Assembly (NCBI RefSeq): GCF_029227915.1
Contig: NC_079881.1
Location: 4,152,001 to 4,216,000 of the forward strand
DNA from: Hydractinia symbiolongicarpus
Lineage: Eukaryota > Cnidaria > Hydrozoa > Anthoathecata > Hydractiniidae
DNA length: 64,000 nucleotides
Reading direction: 5' to 3'
In this document: positions 32,401-45,702 of the stretch, one piece after another
Layout: each line of letters begins with the position of its first letter
Position numbering within the stretch: position 1 is the first letter of the stretch
Notes under the pieces: generated by a model
The model's database searches: none
Seen by the model: only the letters and a program-made list of their open reading frames with translations
Told to the model about the DNA's origin: nothing
Translations under genes and position numbers: made by a program

Positions 32401-35400
32401 CCTTTACGAAGGAAAAGCCAAATTTTTGTAGTCTTTTGTAGTCTTTTGTAAATAAAACATTGGGTTTGTGCATTAGGCGAAACTATTGAACAACAAAATT
32501 TAACCCAACAATCGAAAGGCTGATATGATAGATCTTAATATGAGCTTTTAAATGCACTCAAACCGTTTTTTTCTTATTAGCATAACTTTTGACTTCACAA
32601 ACTTAACCTATTTTTGACCATACAGTATTCAAGAAACAGCTTTTTCACTAGCCGCAACTATTGACGGCAAAATTTAACCCGATAATCGAAACGTTAAATC
32701 GACGGATTCTAATACGAGCTTTTTCTCGACTAAGTCTCAAATGCAGATGCTCAAACATCGAAAGAAAAATATTTTACATCGTCTTCGTAGATTTGATACA
32801 GAGCCAAAAAAATGTCTGGATACGTCACTAAAGTTTTAGTAAATGTTAATGCAGTTTAAATGGTGAAGTGTAACAATAGCTATCAATAAAAATGACAGAC
32901 AGAATTAAGTTATGGTTTAAAAGTCTTACCAGGTTGTTGGAATTGAACTTCGGCCAAATTACCTTCTTTATCCAAAATCTTTAAACAAAGAGGCATAGAT
33001 TACATAATGGAAAGTGGTAGTAATTTGTTGCAAAGATATTTTACATCTCGTAAGCAAGCAAAATTATAAAAAAAAATAATTTTTATCCAGCTATATACGC
33101 ACACAATAACATTCGTTCCTACAAATGTTTCTCATAACCGTAACACTTATGGGTATATTCAGGCTTAGGTAAAGAAATTTTTTTTAACACATGTTGAGTC
33201 TTGATGAATCTTTCTGATGCGACACAGTCTTTTTTTTCTTGATAAACAATAACTTAATTAACGCCAATATAATGTCTGGGCCTGGCCTGGTGTAAATATA
33301 AATTGTATAGCTTTTTCTTCGAAGATAAAAACGAGAACATCTCATTTTATCCATACTTAGACAGCCTCGTTTAAGTTTTTAATTCGTTTTTCTAACAAGC
33401 ATAACACAAAAAGCATATCCCAGCCTGATTTTGAATTTCATTTGCTTTAAAAAAAACATGTATTTGACAGGAAGAAGCAAGATTGTTGCAAACCTCACCT
33501 CTTGCAGTTTGGGTGTGACTCTCGGAACAACTTTACGTCCACCTCCAAAACTTCGAAGAGCGCCAACTCTGTAGTATCCATAGTTCTTTTTCTTTGAAGA
33601 TTCGATTTTGATGGCAATTAATTTCGCAGCTTCTTCCTCAGTTATGTTGGGATTTGCAGTGATTTCCTGAGGTTAAAAAATTCAACTATTAAGCAAATAT
33701 GCCAGGTTCATGAATTGCTTCAAGATGTTGTTACTGGGACAAGAAAAGCACTGTTGTTTTGGTGTTCAAACATATATTTTTGGTTGAATCACAACAATTT
33801 GTGCGTGAAAATACTGTTAAACATACAATGGCAGCATGGTGTTAACAATCTAATCTTTCCTGTGGTGATTTATGTTTAATAGGCTTTGTCAGAACCTGCC
33901 TTAAGTTGGTAATTCATCCTTGCCACAACAAAAATATATGGTAAGAGAAAAGGTAGAAGAACCAGTACAAGATGAAAATTATTGCCACAGTAACTAATAA
34001 CGTTGTGTTTCATATTTTTTCAGTATTTAATCTGACTTGTTGTTTTTTTTATCAGAGAAAACAGAAACCAGTTCCTTTGTCATCTCCCTTATCACAAAAT
34101 TAATTTCAGGTAATCTTTTAACCTTATTAACGGATTTATTTGTTGTTTTTCAAATTCTTAGACAACCTGTAAGTCTCATCAACTGCTGACCATAAAAAAA
34201 CCCATCTAAGGAACAGGGATTATTAGGAACCGAAAAGTCTCATACACTAGTGTACCTGTAAGTATACACAATCAACTTTACATTTAATTTTGACTGAGAG
34301 ATAACATCAGCATGCAATAACTTTTATATTTCATAATTCTCTTTTTAATTTGCTTCTAAAGCTGTGTGGTTACTCTTTTTTAAGGTAATGTCATAACTAG
34401 ATGCGTTATTGGTCTATGTTATAAATCCAGGAAAGCATAGCAAAGAGTCCTCAATATGATATAGTACCAAATCAGTTGTTGGGTTATAAAAAAATTATTA
34501 TTGGAACTTTCCTCATCTTGTTACTATGGGGAAGTAACTAACACGAAATTATAAACAACAATGTTATGCATGCTGTTGCCATGTTCATGGCCATAACTTA
34601 AAAACTTATAGAAATTTTAGCATATTAATACTTAATAATAATTTTGAGTGTATCCTATAATAATATAGAGTATATACAGAATAAACTTAATAAAATATCA
34701 AGTATTAATGTTGTGGTCATAAACAAACTGCACGATAATAAATTTTGCTATTAATCGCATGACATTTTTCCAAAACTTTGCAGCTTTTTGTAATGGAATT
34801 TTGTACCCTTACTTGAGCCTCCAGAAGAATAAATATATATTGTGAAAATTTGGGAATAAAATAGCATAACAACAACAAAAATATACCTTCATATATTCAA
34901 TCAAATCAGGATGATGCTTCTTTAACACCTTCTCATTGAGGAGATCCAAGTTGTCTAAAATTTAAAACAAGTTTTAATAAAATGGTAAAAATTTTACAGT
35001 TGAAGCATAAAAAATATGAATTATGAATATGTACAACACACTTACTAAGTTCAACTTTTCTTCGTTTTCTACGCAAAATTCCAATATTTGAGCACAATTC
35101 CTTATCGGCAATGTAAGCAAGGATAACCAGGATGGGGAAAAACAGCAGAGTCAAAGCAGCCTCCCATACCTCCATACGATTTGGCGATATGACAGACATT
35201 ACAAGAAACATCCAGACATACGCAAATACTGCAAAAAATGCTGTGGTTAAAAACACAGTGAATGCATTAATGCGTTTTGCTTCACCATTTTTCATCGCCA
35301 TAACGCACATTGCAGTAATGACCAACAAATTAAAAGCGGCACTACCGACAATGGTTCCAGGACCCAATTCTCCTGCTTCAAAATTGTTTCCAACAATTTC

Positions 35401-35772
35401 AATAATCGAAAGAAGAATTTCTGGTGCAGATGAACCTAAAGCCATGAGGGTTAAATTTGCAACCGTGTCATTCCATACTCGTATTTCAACTTCCTCATAA
35501 CCTTTCCCACTCACATCTTCATCGTCAGTTGCAACGCGGATAACTTTTGTCTTGCTAGTGATAACCTCAATGGCACACATAAACAAATCAGCAGCAATAG
35601 CCACACCCATGAAACACCATATTAGTGCAACAACATAGAAAAATATTCTTAGTCCAGTACCCCATTCAGATTCATTTAAGATTGGAATAAGAAGAGTTCC
35701 TTCACTGATCTTGCTGCATGAGTAATTTGATTTGCACATGTATTGATACACAACACTGGAACTATTTGACAT
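26475..35772 (-). CDS. Na+/Ca2+ exchanger, SLC8 (NCX) family, 11 exons
   Basis: A plasma-membrane antiporter that normally moves 3 Na+ in for 1 Ca2+ out. Exons (minus): 35772-35046, 34954-34887, 33666-33499, 32978-32930, 30647-30512, 30196-29964, 29427-29261, 28964-28790, 28026-27848, 27701-27372, 26720-26475. All are GT-AG and in phase; 2478 nt, 825 residues. The alpha-1 repeat lies at about 105-150 (ALGSSAPEILLSIIE, GPGTIVGSAAFN). A basic patch RRKRRK at 234-239 sits where NCX has its XIP region. Two Calx-beta domains follow: CBD1 at about 345-461 (DGTAEAGSDY, DDYEWEPDETF, INDD) and CBD2 at about 464-575 (FEKDETFMLEL, VSDDG). Then come DYIMHFVTFFWK and alpha-2 at about 680-730 (ALGTSLPDLFASR, VGNVTGSNGVNVFLGLG). 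The start lacks an obvious cleaved signal peptide, so an upstream 5' exon is possible. The loop is shorter than the roughly 970 residues of vertebrate NCX1 implies. Confidence 0.93.
28087..28568. repeat. Minisatellite in exchanger intron 8
   Basis: About a dozen copies of a ~40-bp unit built from AATCCGTAAAACGAAATACT and AAAAAAATCGGAAAACAA, with single-base variants, fill the intron between exons 8 and 9. The open frame across it is an artefact of the repeat. Confidence 0.9.
30648..32929 (-). other. Exchanger intron 4 (2.3 kb), nothing coding recognised
   Basis: An AT-rich intron. A (GTT)n run lies at about 30742-30760. A diverged ~75-bp direct repeat containing CAAAATTTAACCC.ATAATCGAAA-like sequence and ending in ATACGAGCTTTT lies at about 32478-32550 and 32650-32725. 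Frames at 31030-31495 have no domain. Confidence 0.5.
32478..32725 (+). repeat. Direct repeat pair in exchanger intron 4
   Basis: AACTATTGAACAACAAAATTT..AACCCAACAATCGAAA and AACTATTGACGGCAAAATTT..AACCCGATAATCGAAA, each followed about 25 bp later by AATANGAGCTTTT. The two copies are about 170 bp apart. Confidence 0.6.
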
Positions 35773-38700
35773 CTTGGAGGCAAAATTTGGTCACCATATA
35801 TATGTCATAACTATAAGTAAAAAAATATAAATTTGACAAAATACATGTATATATTTGTTTATACAACACTATCCATGCTTGTTCACTATAGTATATATAA
35901 ATACATACATTACAAAATAATATAAAAATTTCTATGTTTGATTCCGAAAAATATCAAAGTCATGGACAATAATTAAATATTTTATGCGTATAGTAGAGAC
36001 ACAAATCATTAAAAAATTTAGAATTTTTGAGTATATACATCAAACTAAATAATTTTTAAACACTATACAAGCTTGTAACTGAAGACAACAATTTGACACA
36101 CCTACTCATTCAATATAAAGTTTCAGCTTTATGACTACAGTTATTTTAATTAATAAAATTAACATGTTAACAAAATCTTTTCCAGTAATAAAAAAATCCT
36201 AGCAACGAATGCTAACCAACTCAAAAAAGTAATTACTCCCAACATCGAAATAAAATAATAAACATTTGAATTAAGTATATATGAATATTTTTGATATTAC
36301 AAATAAAGAAAAACACTAATTTATGAAAAAACAGAAGAACAATATGAAAGGAATAAAAGAAAAAGTGAAAAAAAAGAAATGTGTAAATGAAGCAGGTGAA
36401 TCTTATGAAACAGAAGTTTGATTAAAAATAATGAACTTTTTTGAAGTTATATGTGTATGAATTACTTAAATATTTTAAATTGAATTATATACAATATATA
36501 CATTATGACAGTACCAACTTATATAAGGTGTTGCTCACTGAAACCATGGTATCAAAGGTTTTTTCTTTATATATATATATATATATCTTGTGTTAATTAC
36601 AAGTAACACAGCTAATAAAATTGTAAAAAAACAATATTTATATTTAAAATAAGCAGTATTAATCTTAATTTCAAACGAGTGTTGCATTTTAACTGAACTC
36701 ATAGCTACAAATCTTGAATTTGGGTTTAATTATTGTATTATTATTGATTACTTTAAGTCTAAAATAATAAAAATAGTTATTGTCAAAGCTTTTACAAAAA
36801 TAAAAAGAATAATCTGAACTATCAGGGCTTTATTAAAATTTAGAAATTCTGCTACTCAATAATGGAAGATGATGAAAACAATGCAGTATATACAGTGTAC
36901 AAAATTTTAACCTTATTTATACTGGGCATTCTGGGGGATAATATCAATATTAATGATATAATATTTAATAAAAGGTTGTCAAATAGAAACACAAAAGTCA
37001 CAAAGTTATAGCCCTTCTTGAGCAGTGCATTGATGAAGGAATTTAATATTTGGAAAAGAACTAATTCCTGTAAGTTAGTTCTAATTTTTGATCAGGCGTC
37101 TGAAGTTACATAATATCTAGTGATAGGTAAAATGAAAAAAAAAATAGAATAATTTTTTAATTGGTCAAATTTACCAAAAGGATCAATATAATTATATTTG
37201 AAAACTAGCTAGCGTAGAAATTAAATGCTCACACTCTCAAAACCTAGTAAGAAGTTTCCTTAGTCAGAACTTCAACATAAATCTTTGCGCCTTTGATTTT
37301 AAGCTTAAAAGACACAACTTGTCCCCAGAACTGGACGATTTTGTGCCTGGTGGGTTAAGACTGGGATTTAGAAAAGGATATAAAATAATTTTCTCCAAAT
37401 TTAGCCTGTTATAATTTTTTACTTAACAAATGTCAGTGGATGGAAACCTTAAATTTGTTATATATTTGCTAGAGGCTTACATATATTTCAACAACTGCTG
37501 TTAAATAGAAGTATACACATTACATACACATACACACTAAGAGCACCAGTAAATGAAAGACTAATAAATGGAAATACTGTACCAGCATGTATTTTAAAAC
37601 TAAGATTTTTTTAATTATTTTAACTGGACATTGCATGAAACATTATCGAAGTTTAATAAAAGAAAAAAGAAATAATAATTTTTTATTCAATATTAAAATT
37701 ATTTGGTATTAATCAATTAACTTCATAGTGATGTTTTTAAAAAAATGTTTTGGAAAGATTTATAAAAAGAAAAGAAAATTTAAAGCTTACGGCCTGTGAC
37801 AAAGTGTGCTAATTAACATTTTAAGCTTCAAACATTCGTTTGGTTAACAAAATGATCTATGATAACCTAAATGTTAATAAAAATTAAAAAAATAGTTTTA
37901 ATGGTCCACAATAACTTATTTGCAAGGCTTTAATTAAAATTATTGTAAAAAAATTAAGGAAAAGCAAAATTTCACTATGAGACAATTAGAAGGTTTTTTA
38001 AGCAGTACTGCGAGGCAACATTTATCAAGATTGTAAAAAACCAGTTTTTCACAAAAAAAACACAGCGTGATTTTGTATTAAAAAGTAGTTGTGATACTTT
38101 TAGGGGCTCATTTTTCTTTTACATACTTTCGTTTATAAAACAAACAAGAATGCCTAGACTGCTTTATCTTATGTCACTTCAAAAAAGTTGAAAAATATCA
38201 GTATATACTTTATTTGATATTATCAAAAAATCTTGTTTTTTTTTAAAAAAAACTGTACTTACCCTGTCACTTTCACAGAGAATAATTTATATCAAAATTT
38301 TATGTGTGTGTGTGTGTGTGTATAACAGCTTGTGTTCAATACTAAAAACACAAAAACACAAACAGGAATAAAACACCAAACGATGAAGAAAAAATTAGAT
38401 GAGATTATATATAAAAAACCTCAACTAAAAGACTTTGAAACTTGCTATCTATACAAGGAATTTTTTGTAGAGAGATGTGACCAATTTAAGTTTAAGTAAC
38501 CATAGTAAAGCTAATGGTTTGCTGTTATGTGGTGAATTTTTGCAATTAGAGTCATTTCAAAGCTCATCTTGATGGCTTTAACTCCTAGTAATAAAAAATT
38601 TAAACATAGAAAGTTACACTTTATGACATTCACATCCCATCCCTTATGTTACCAAGGCAATATTTCAAAATAAACATTAATGGTAACTTAGTAATAATAA

Positions 38701-39600
38701 TATATAATAAAAAATGACAAAAAAAACAACTAACTTGGCCAGACACATATAAGTTTAATAAAAAGTATAATGACAAAAAACTTTTTCAGACAACAATCTT
38801 TTGTTAATAATGTTAATAATGAATAATAAATTATATATACATTTTTTTCAGTTTAAAATCAAAAACAGGAATTTGGGGGAATATATATTTAATTTATATA
38901 AATCTTATGGCACGCCAACTTTTAAAATGATTATCCCTGGCAGTCACAAAGAATTATAATGGCCAGTCAATTCAATTTCTTCAGTGATCTGAAAAAATCT
39001 GAAATATTGTGAACAATATCGTAAAGTAACCAGGTTCTAAACACAATATGATCACATCATAAAAGCGAACGTATTATTATATTAAACTTTTAAGTTTCTC
39101 ATGGGACATATGAAATTTCATGTATAAAATTGCACACATAATCTTGCCAAAAATATAATGTTGATACTATTATTTATAGTAAATTCAAGAAAAGGTTTGT
39201 TTCATACAATATATATAATATATATCAACATTTCTCAGGAATATGTAATAAATTAAAAAAGACATAAAAAACATTTGTTTTAAAATAAATAATGAAAAAA
39301 GAAATATTTAATTTAACCACTTTTTTTCTACTCTTATAATATAATGTGTATGATTTCTATAAACGACCTAGCTATATAAAGTTAAGTCATATCTTATTTA
39401 AAGTATTCACTATTCTCTTGCTTTAAAATAAAATCAAATATGTTTAGATACATAGAAGTAGCTAGCTCAGTGTAGCTATAGCTATATATAGCCAGCTAGT
39501 AGCTATAAATCAAAAATTAATCACATGTAAAAAAAGCAATGTGAATAAAGTATAGTTTCACAACATCAAACTTACAAATTAATCAGCTTGAAAAATTAAG
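35773..39600. other. Very AT-rich upstream region of the exchanger
   Basis: About 3.8 kb with no open frame worth naming on either strand. Simple repeats are (TA)n at about 36568-36586 and (TG)n at 38303-38320. It may hold 5' UTR exons and the promoter of the exchanger, but none can be placed by eye. Confidence 0.5.
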
Positions 39601-41139
39601 TAGAAAATGATGTATGGCTGCAATTACACACGAAACGTACTTAAGACTTCACAAAGGACTCTATACCAATGTTATAAATGCTTTGATCTGTACCAATTTT
39701 CAAGCCGCCCAGCAACGGGCAACTACGAGGTTATTGTTTACATCGTAATCTGCCATTATGCGATACCGCCCCTTGGATGCGATTCGGCGGACGGCAACAT
39801 TGTTGTTCTATCTTCTACCCAATCTCGTTCCCAGGAATTTCAACGAGAAATTTTAGGCCGAAAATGATTTATATTTTCCTTTTTTAGATTAGTAACGCCA
39901 GGGCGTACCTAGATTTCATCTAAGGGTTGTGTTTTGTAAATATTAATAATTAAATACAGTTTTTTTTATGGATTCAGAATGTCTTATTTCTTTATTTTCC
40001 ATTACATTAATACCGATCTTTGCCTGTATTTATTCACAATAAAATAATTTATTTTATTATAAGGATTTCACCAAAAAGTAACAACTTTAGTCGCGTTCTT
40101 CTCGATTTTATTTTTTCCTTAAAAATATGAAGGTATTTACAAACTTGGATAGTAATGAGTTTACTACAAGATTTTAACGATCTTCTTTTTTTTACGTCCG
40201 TAAACATCTATATTTGTAAAATACCTATTTACCCCCGGTAAAACGTTTTGCTCATTGAGGGCTCAAGGGCACATTTTAAGCGGTCTCGATAGCGTTACTT
40301 AAGTATGTGGTTTCTTGGGGGGATTTTTAGGGGGGGGGGATGCACTACGCCCTGCATTCCGTTCTTTGTGTTAAAAGATTCGGTATATCTTTGGCATAGG
40401 CTATCTAAATTTAAAATTAATACCTATTTTTTGCATAATTTTTAGTATAGATTTCTGAGGTGAAGATTTTGGTATAGATTTCTACCTATCTTGTAGTTTC
40501 AAGTTTTTTAAAATGTTCAGGGCGCTAACTCAGGCGTTTTTAATTTTTTTAACCGATTGTTCTCCCCTGATTTTCCCAAAGAAATAGAACACAACTTTAG
40601 GCCATGAAAGATTTCTATTTATAACCAAAGTAAAATGATAGAATCTGTAGTAGCAACGAACGGGAAATTTTCATGTTGTTTTTGACTGCCGTGGAAGTGC
40701 AAGCTTATTTAAAAACTGTCCATCTAACCTATGCATGTGTAAAAGAAGCAACTTTGCAGCCTTCCCGGCGGACAAATTAAGACCAATTATCGTTAAGTAC
40801 GGCCAGGCAATAAAATATTAAAAGTGGGCGGATCGCAGCCACAAGCAATTAAGAACGCGGTTACCATTTATTTCAGCAGTTCTGAGGTTATCTCGTTAGA
40901 TCAAAAATCTTAAGGCGCTATTTCTTGCTGAGGTTAGGACGCCACCCTTGTTTTAGGGATTTTTGCCTAAGCACGCCCCGATTCAACGATATATCAAACC
41001 TTTCTGGATCTTGGGGCAGTTTTTTTCGTAATACAGATTTTGTGTACAGTGCCTTTCGTCTCCACTAAGTCTCTGCCCCTTTTAAGTCCATTTTTGGTCC
41101 AGTGTTGACCACGTTTTGACGCTGTTTTTCCATTTTGAA
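39601..41139. other. Gene-poor region, nothing recognised
   Basis: The frame at 39607-39867 (plus) shows no domain. TCTCGTTCCCAGGAATTT near 39823 matches the dispersed CCTCGT...CCAGG motif. No gene is supported. Confidence 0.45.
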
Positions 41140-41409
41140 AACTAAATGAGATGAAAACGGAGCGTTACCTTCCAGTGCAGGAAGTCTCGAGTTCAAACCC
41201 CGGCCGAGTCATGCCAGAGATTATAAAAGTGTGAATCCGTCCTTTATATATCTTAGGCGGTTTTCTAGTTGAGAGATTGCTGTGCTTGTACGCCTTTCGT
41301 AGTTATATTAAAGTGGTAAGTGCACCCCCTTCGCGGGATCCTCGGTGATAGCAGTACTAGCAGAAAGTAAAGAAGCTATCCTGGATAAACAATCTGAATA
41401 ATAATTATC
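41140..41409 (+). mobile_element. tRNA-like/SINE-like fragment
   Basis: GTTCAAACC at 41191-41199 matches a pol III B box, preceded by a possible anticodon-type stem (CTTCC ... GGAAG). No A box is recognisable at the expected distance, so it is not an intact tRNA gene. The ~200 bp that follow end in a GAATAATAATT tail, as SINEs often do. Confidence 0.35.
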
Positions 41410-41504
41410 ATAAATAAGAAAAGTTTTAAAAACACATGTTAAGATTTTATTTTTAATTTATAAATAAAATCTTAACATGTGTTTTTAAAACTTTTCTTAT
41501 TTAT
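41410..41504. repeat. Perfect palindrome, 43-bp arms, 9-nt loop
   Basis: 41410-41452 and 41462-41504 are exact reverse complements with the loop TTAATTTAT. Transcribed, it would form a long unbroken hairpin. AATTATCATA occurs on both sides (about 41403 and 41530), which could be a target duplication of a foldback insertion. Confidence 0.92.
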
Positions 41505-42539
41505 TTGTTGGCTGATTTATCATAATGAATTATCATAAAGTTAAACACAAATGGCTCCGTTGGACAAGGTATCACTTCGTTGTAAACATCGCACCACTGA
41601 AGGCACTGCCGTCTAGCAGGCTTAAGTATAAGCATGCTTAGCGACAGTGACTTCCAGCATAACCAGATGCTAACAAAGATCGTAGCTTTTGTTGTCTCAC
41701 GTAACGTGTTTCCGAGATCCCTTCAATGTCCTTCTTCAATGTCCATTACCAAGTTGCATTGCAAGATAACACGTCGAAGCAATATAGACAATAATCGAAC
41801 AGAAAAAATATCTTCAGTGTGTCGGCCACAATCGGTTCATGTGACTTTATTATTTTTATAATATTTGTTTTTCTATGTTTCTACATGTTAATATAAGTAT
41901 TAAGATTTTAACTACATACGTGAATCGTCATGGAGCAGAGCATAGTAAGCTAGCTAGTCATGTATTTATGATGTTTTGTTAAGAGTTTATTTAGTTTGGT
42001 GCTCACTATCATAACAAACATTATTTTTTTTTTGCGTTGCCTTTACCAATCTGGCTGGCTAAACTTGTGGTGACAATTTAATCCACAGTTATTAGACATT
42101 ACATCTGAAAGGGTGGACTGCTTTAAGCGCTACACAAGGATTTACGGCACCGTTTCCCTATATTTATCGCTTCACTTGATATCCCTATAAGTAATCTTAT
42201 ACCTTCGTGACAAAATAAGAAAAAGCTGGCTAATTCTTTGCTATGATTTATTTATTGTTTTTCGCTGTACCCGACGGGGCTATTGAGGTCTTGTACGAAC
42301 TACAACCTCTTTTTAAGTGTGGAGATCTCGGAAATTTTTTTAGGTTTTCATGACATAAAAGCAGCATACGAGAGCGTGAAAAGCATGCCTCTCATAGGTG
42401 TGGGTTTTTCCATCTCCCTTGGAAGTATTGGGCGTTGCTTTAGAGATTACGTGTAGATCCAGGAAACCCAAAGCTGTGGAACTGAAGATAAGTTATACAA
42501 ATGTTTTATTGTCCGCGCATCTTGTGCTCCAGAAGAGTA
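41505..42539. other. Gene-poor region, nothing recognised
   Basis: No coding signal on either strand; the short frame at 41634-41861 (plus) has no domain. Confidence 0.4.
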
Positions 42540-42589
42540 TTTTCGCAAAAATTTTATTACACATTATTTAAAAGTATGATGGTACTTGG

Positions 42590-42690
42590 TCGCTGTGCGC
42601 TTGATCTACACACCAAAATCCTCTAAGAGTTTTGTGACATCTGACTCAAACTCAGAGCCATTATCACATTGGAAGACCTTTGGGTAGCGC
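42590..42690 (-). pseudogene. Retroviral-type integrase (rve) core fragment
   Basis: On the minus strand, YPKVFQCDNGSEFESDVTK followed by LLEDFGV, a stop codon, then IKRTATKYHHTF. The CDNGSEF block is the hallmark around the second Asp of the DDE integrase core, as found in retroelements and Maverick/Polinton-type elements. Only about 35 codons are readable and one stop interrupts them, so it is a relic. The parent element is unknown. Confidence 0.5.
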
Positions 42691-43009
42691 ATAAATTATA
42701 CTTTAACCCATCCGACAAATGGCTAAACCGACAAGTTTGTCGCATCGTAGAGCCCAGTTTCCGGCAAGCTTTGTTTAAACTGTCGCTGGCGATCGCTCGA
42801 ACTTATATAACACACTAAACTTAATGCAAAAACGGCCAAAGCTCCTTCACCATAGCACCCACAGTTTAACTGTGAAGTATCATGTGCAGTAGAGGTTGTG
42901 ACTGAGATTGTGCCGCTAACTTGGGACCTTGTGCTACTCCCACCGGATACTTCACTGTTTTGTAATTACACGCTGTTCTTGCACGTTGTGCTCTATTGGA
43001 TCAACCTTT

Positions 43010-43430
43010 ATTTTATAGAAGTAAACCCTCCATCAACTTAACCCCTGCAAACCTATCATAAGTTTTTCATTCATTGAGTCTGGCGATATACTTTGAACAT
43101 TCTTCATCTAGCTCCAACTTACATATATGAGGAGGAAATCTAGCGGCAGGTGGTGTCAGGATACTGATTCTTGCAATATATACACCAATACCACTTACAT
43201 CTGTGCCATGGGAGTTTTGGGAATATTTCTCAGGTAATTTTGACACACAATTTCAAACATCTTCTTATTCTTTCTTTAAAACCGTAGAAACGTGTATCTT
43301 CTTGGTTATATCATTCACGGTATGGCATGTAACCATCAATACTGCCAAATATCTTCCAAAGGAAAGGACAAGAATATCAAGATCTGTCATACTATCCTTA
43401 ATGATGTTTTCTTGCTTGATATCAAATTAA
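43010..43430 (-). pseudogene. Decayed reading frame, unrecognised
   Basis: A protein-like frame of about 140 codons, broken by three stops. It includes LAVLMVTCHTVNDITKKIHV, VSKLPEKYSQNSHGTDVSG, ARFPPHICKLELDEECSKY and YDRFAGVKLMEGL. The family is not recognised. It lies 300 bp from the integrase fragment on the same strand and may come from the same lost element. Confidence 0.35.
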
Positions 43431-45065
43431 CTAGGTGACCAGAGAGTGCCTTGGCTGTTTTCTCATTTTATTCGTGCAGATCTTATCCATGACCTCATCT
43501 TGGCTAGAAAACCTTCTGCGCATTTTCCTGGTAATAGATACACCTCGCCTTGCGCTGAGCCTCCTTTAATGCTAGCTTTTTATCCGCAGTCGTCTACTTG
43601 TATTGCGTTAGCTCCCGCCCATAGTTCTGAACGGGGGTATCCGCTATATCAAAGACTTGTGCGAGCTCACTATTTTTTATTATAACCTTCTGGTATGTAA
43701 AATAGCATAGCCTAGACTCAACTGTGTGAGAAGAAGGATTACTATCATTGTCACTTATGTCTAGTTTGCTGATGAAACGCACTAGACTGTTTCAAAATAT
43801 ATCGATGGCTCTTCGTATGATTGTCTATAACCCAGAGGGGCTGCATATTAAGGTAGTTGTTGTTTTTCTTTTGTCGGATACATGCCGTTCTTTACATATT
43901 CTATCGGTATCTTGTGGTCAAACTGCCACTGAACTCGGTTGCTACCAATAAACCAATGTCACAACCTAGATGTTCATAGGAGGCTACATCTGTGTCATGC
44001 TTTAGTGCATTTCGAATTTTTACTAAAATAATATCATATTTATATACAGAGTAATTGTAGATTGGACAATGATTCCTTTATTTTTTGTGCAGGCATTTTG
44101 TGCTTTGTCCTAATAAATTGGCAGCATGCAAGCATCGGGTACAATTCTTTATCATTGTCCGCTCGCCCTAAAATTTGCAAGAGGTAAGGAGTGTTTATAG
44201 CGCTTGCATTGACTTTTCATGGCTTTTTGTTTCAGAAACAAAACTCTATTGGGAGAACCCTCTGGGTTTTTTGTTTTTGTTACCGTTGTTATTTATACGT
44301 ATTTGATCCAAAAGGAGTTTGATTTAACTGCGAGTATCCCATACGGAGCCTTTGGTTTTCCATATCCATTATATTTCACAGTGCTTTAGACTCAGCTAAC
44401 TTGCTCTTGATACACCATACAGAATGTCATGCTGCACTACGCGTTAAAGAACTCACGTTTTTTATTTTCGTAGGTTCTTCCAGGGTCGTCCCTGCGCAGA
44501 CATTGATTTACTCGACATTTGGCACAAGTGTGGTGAAAGCTGGGATGCTCTATACCGCGCATAACATCCATCACCTCTATGCCACCACAATTTTAGTATA
44601 CCTTAAGGTTTGCTTTTACTTTTTTATTATTATCTTGAGTATAACCTGTAGAAAGCCTTACAACATTCTTCACGAATGTTAAAATTCATACAGAAAATCT
44701 AGCTTACTCAAAGATGTTGGCACATATTTAAGTTATAATTTGCAGAACGTTTTTAAAACTAGAAAAAGGTGTATTGCATGCTAAACGACTCCCGTAGTTA
44801 CGAATGCTAATGAGTGCGCTTTGTTATTATATTGTTAAGGCTTGTGTGTGTATTGTTAAGGCTTGTGTGTGCATTATCGTATAACGCTTAAAATCCCCGG
44901 TTGGATTGCCTGTGCTCCCTCCACCATCTAACCCTCCTTTTAAAATATTCATATACCGCTCCCAGTTTATAGCATTCTGCTTTTTCGACATACTTTTGCA
45001 CGATCATTTTCACGATCAAACTAGGGTAAAACTTTTATATAAGAATATTCTACAAAAAAGTCCTA
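43431..45065. other. Gene-poor region, nothing recognised
   Basis: Short frames on both strands (43446-43685, 43594-43782, 44401-44682) have no recognised domain. The GGCTTGTGTGTGTATTGTTAA-type phrase is doubled near 44839-44870. No gene is supported. Confidence 0.4.
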
Positions 45066-45696
45066 CGTAACTGTTTTTCTATGACGGGGTAAAGGATTGT
45101 TTACAATTGACGTCAACTATTCTTTTAAGATTTCCCCACCCCTTATCCTTTCGCTCTGTCAACGTACGTTAAATTTGCAACCTTCCCTATCCTTAGTTGA
45201 TATTATATTTTGCAAAATTGTCCTGGCATGAAATTAACATAACGAAAAATGTTTCTAAGTTATAATTTCAGTCATATCATATAGGGTGAAATCGATATTG
45301 TCCTTATGCGACTTTAATGGAGCGTAACCATTACATGCAATTCGATACCTAATAGAGTCAAAGTGAAAAGTATAAATGATGAGCTGACTGGACTTGTGGA
45401 ATTTCCTTCCACCTGGTTGAGAAAAAATTCACTTGCAAAATCCAAGTCCAATTTAGAAGCAGATTTAAAAATTCGTTTATTTTATAAATGGATTTTTTAA
45501 ATATATTCAAAAATCGTGAAAAAAAAAAAATAATCAGGGAACTATGAAAGTCATTTTCCCGACACTAACCGTGATGTTTTATAATAAATGTGAATTTTAA
45601 AAGTCTATTGCAGAAGCATATAAGGAACAAAACAATAACCGTTTGGAAAATAATGCAACAGATTACAGCGTTTAGTTCTTCAGGAAAAACAGCAAA

Positions 45697-45702
45697 TTTA
45701 TT
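45697..45702 (-). terminator. Candidate poly(A) signal of the transporter
   Basis: TTTATT on plus (AATAAA on minus), about 150 nt after the stop at 45853. Confidence 0.4.

Noticed and set aside
35132-35500. 122-codon plus frame
   Set aside because: Antisense to exchanger exon 1.
41191-41199. tRNA gene suggested by a B box
   Set aside because: No A box or cloverleaf; better read as a SINE scrap.
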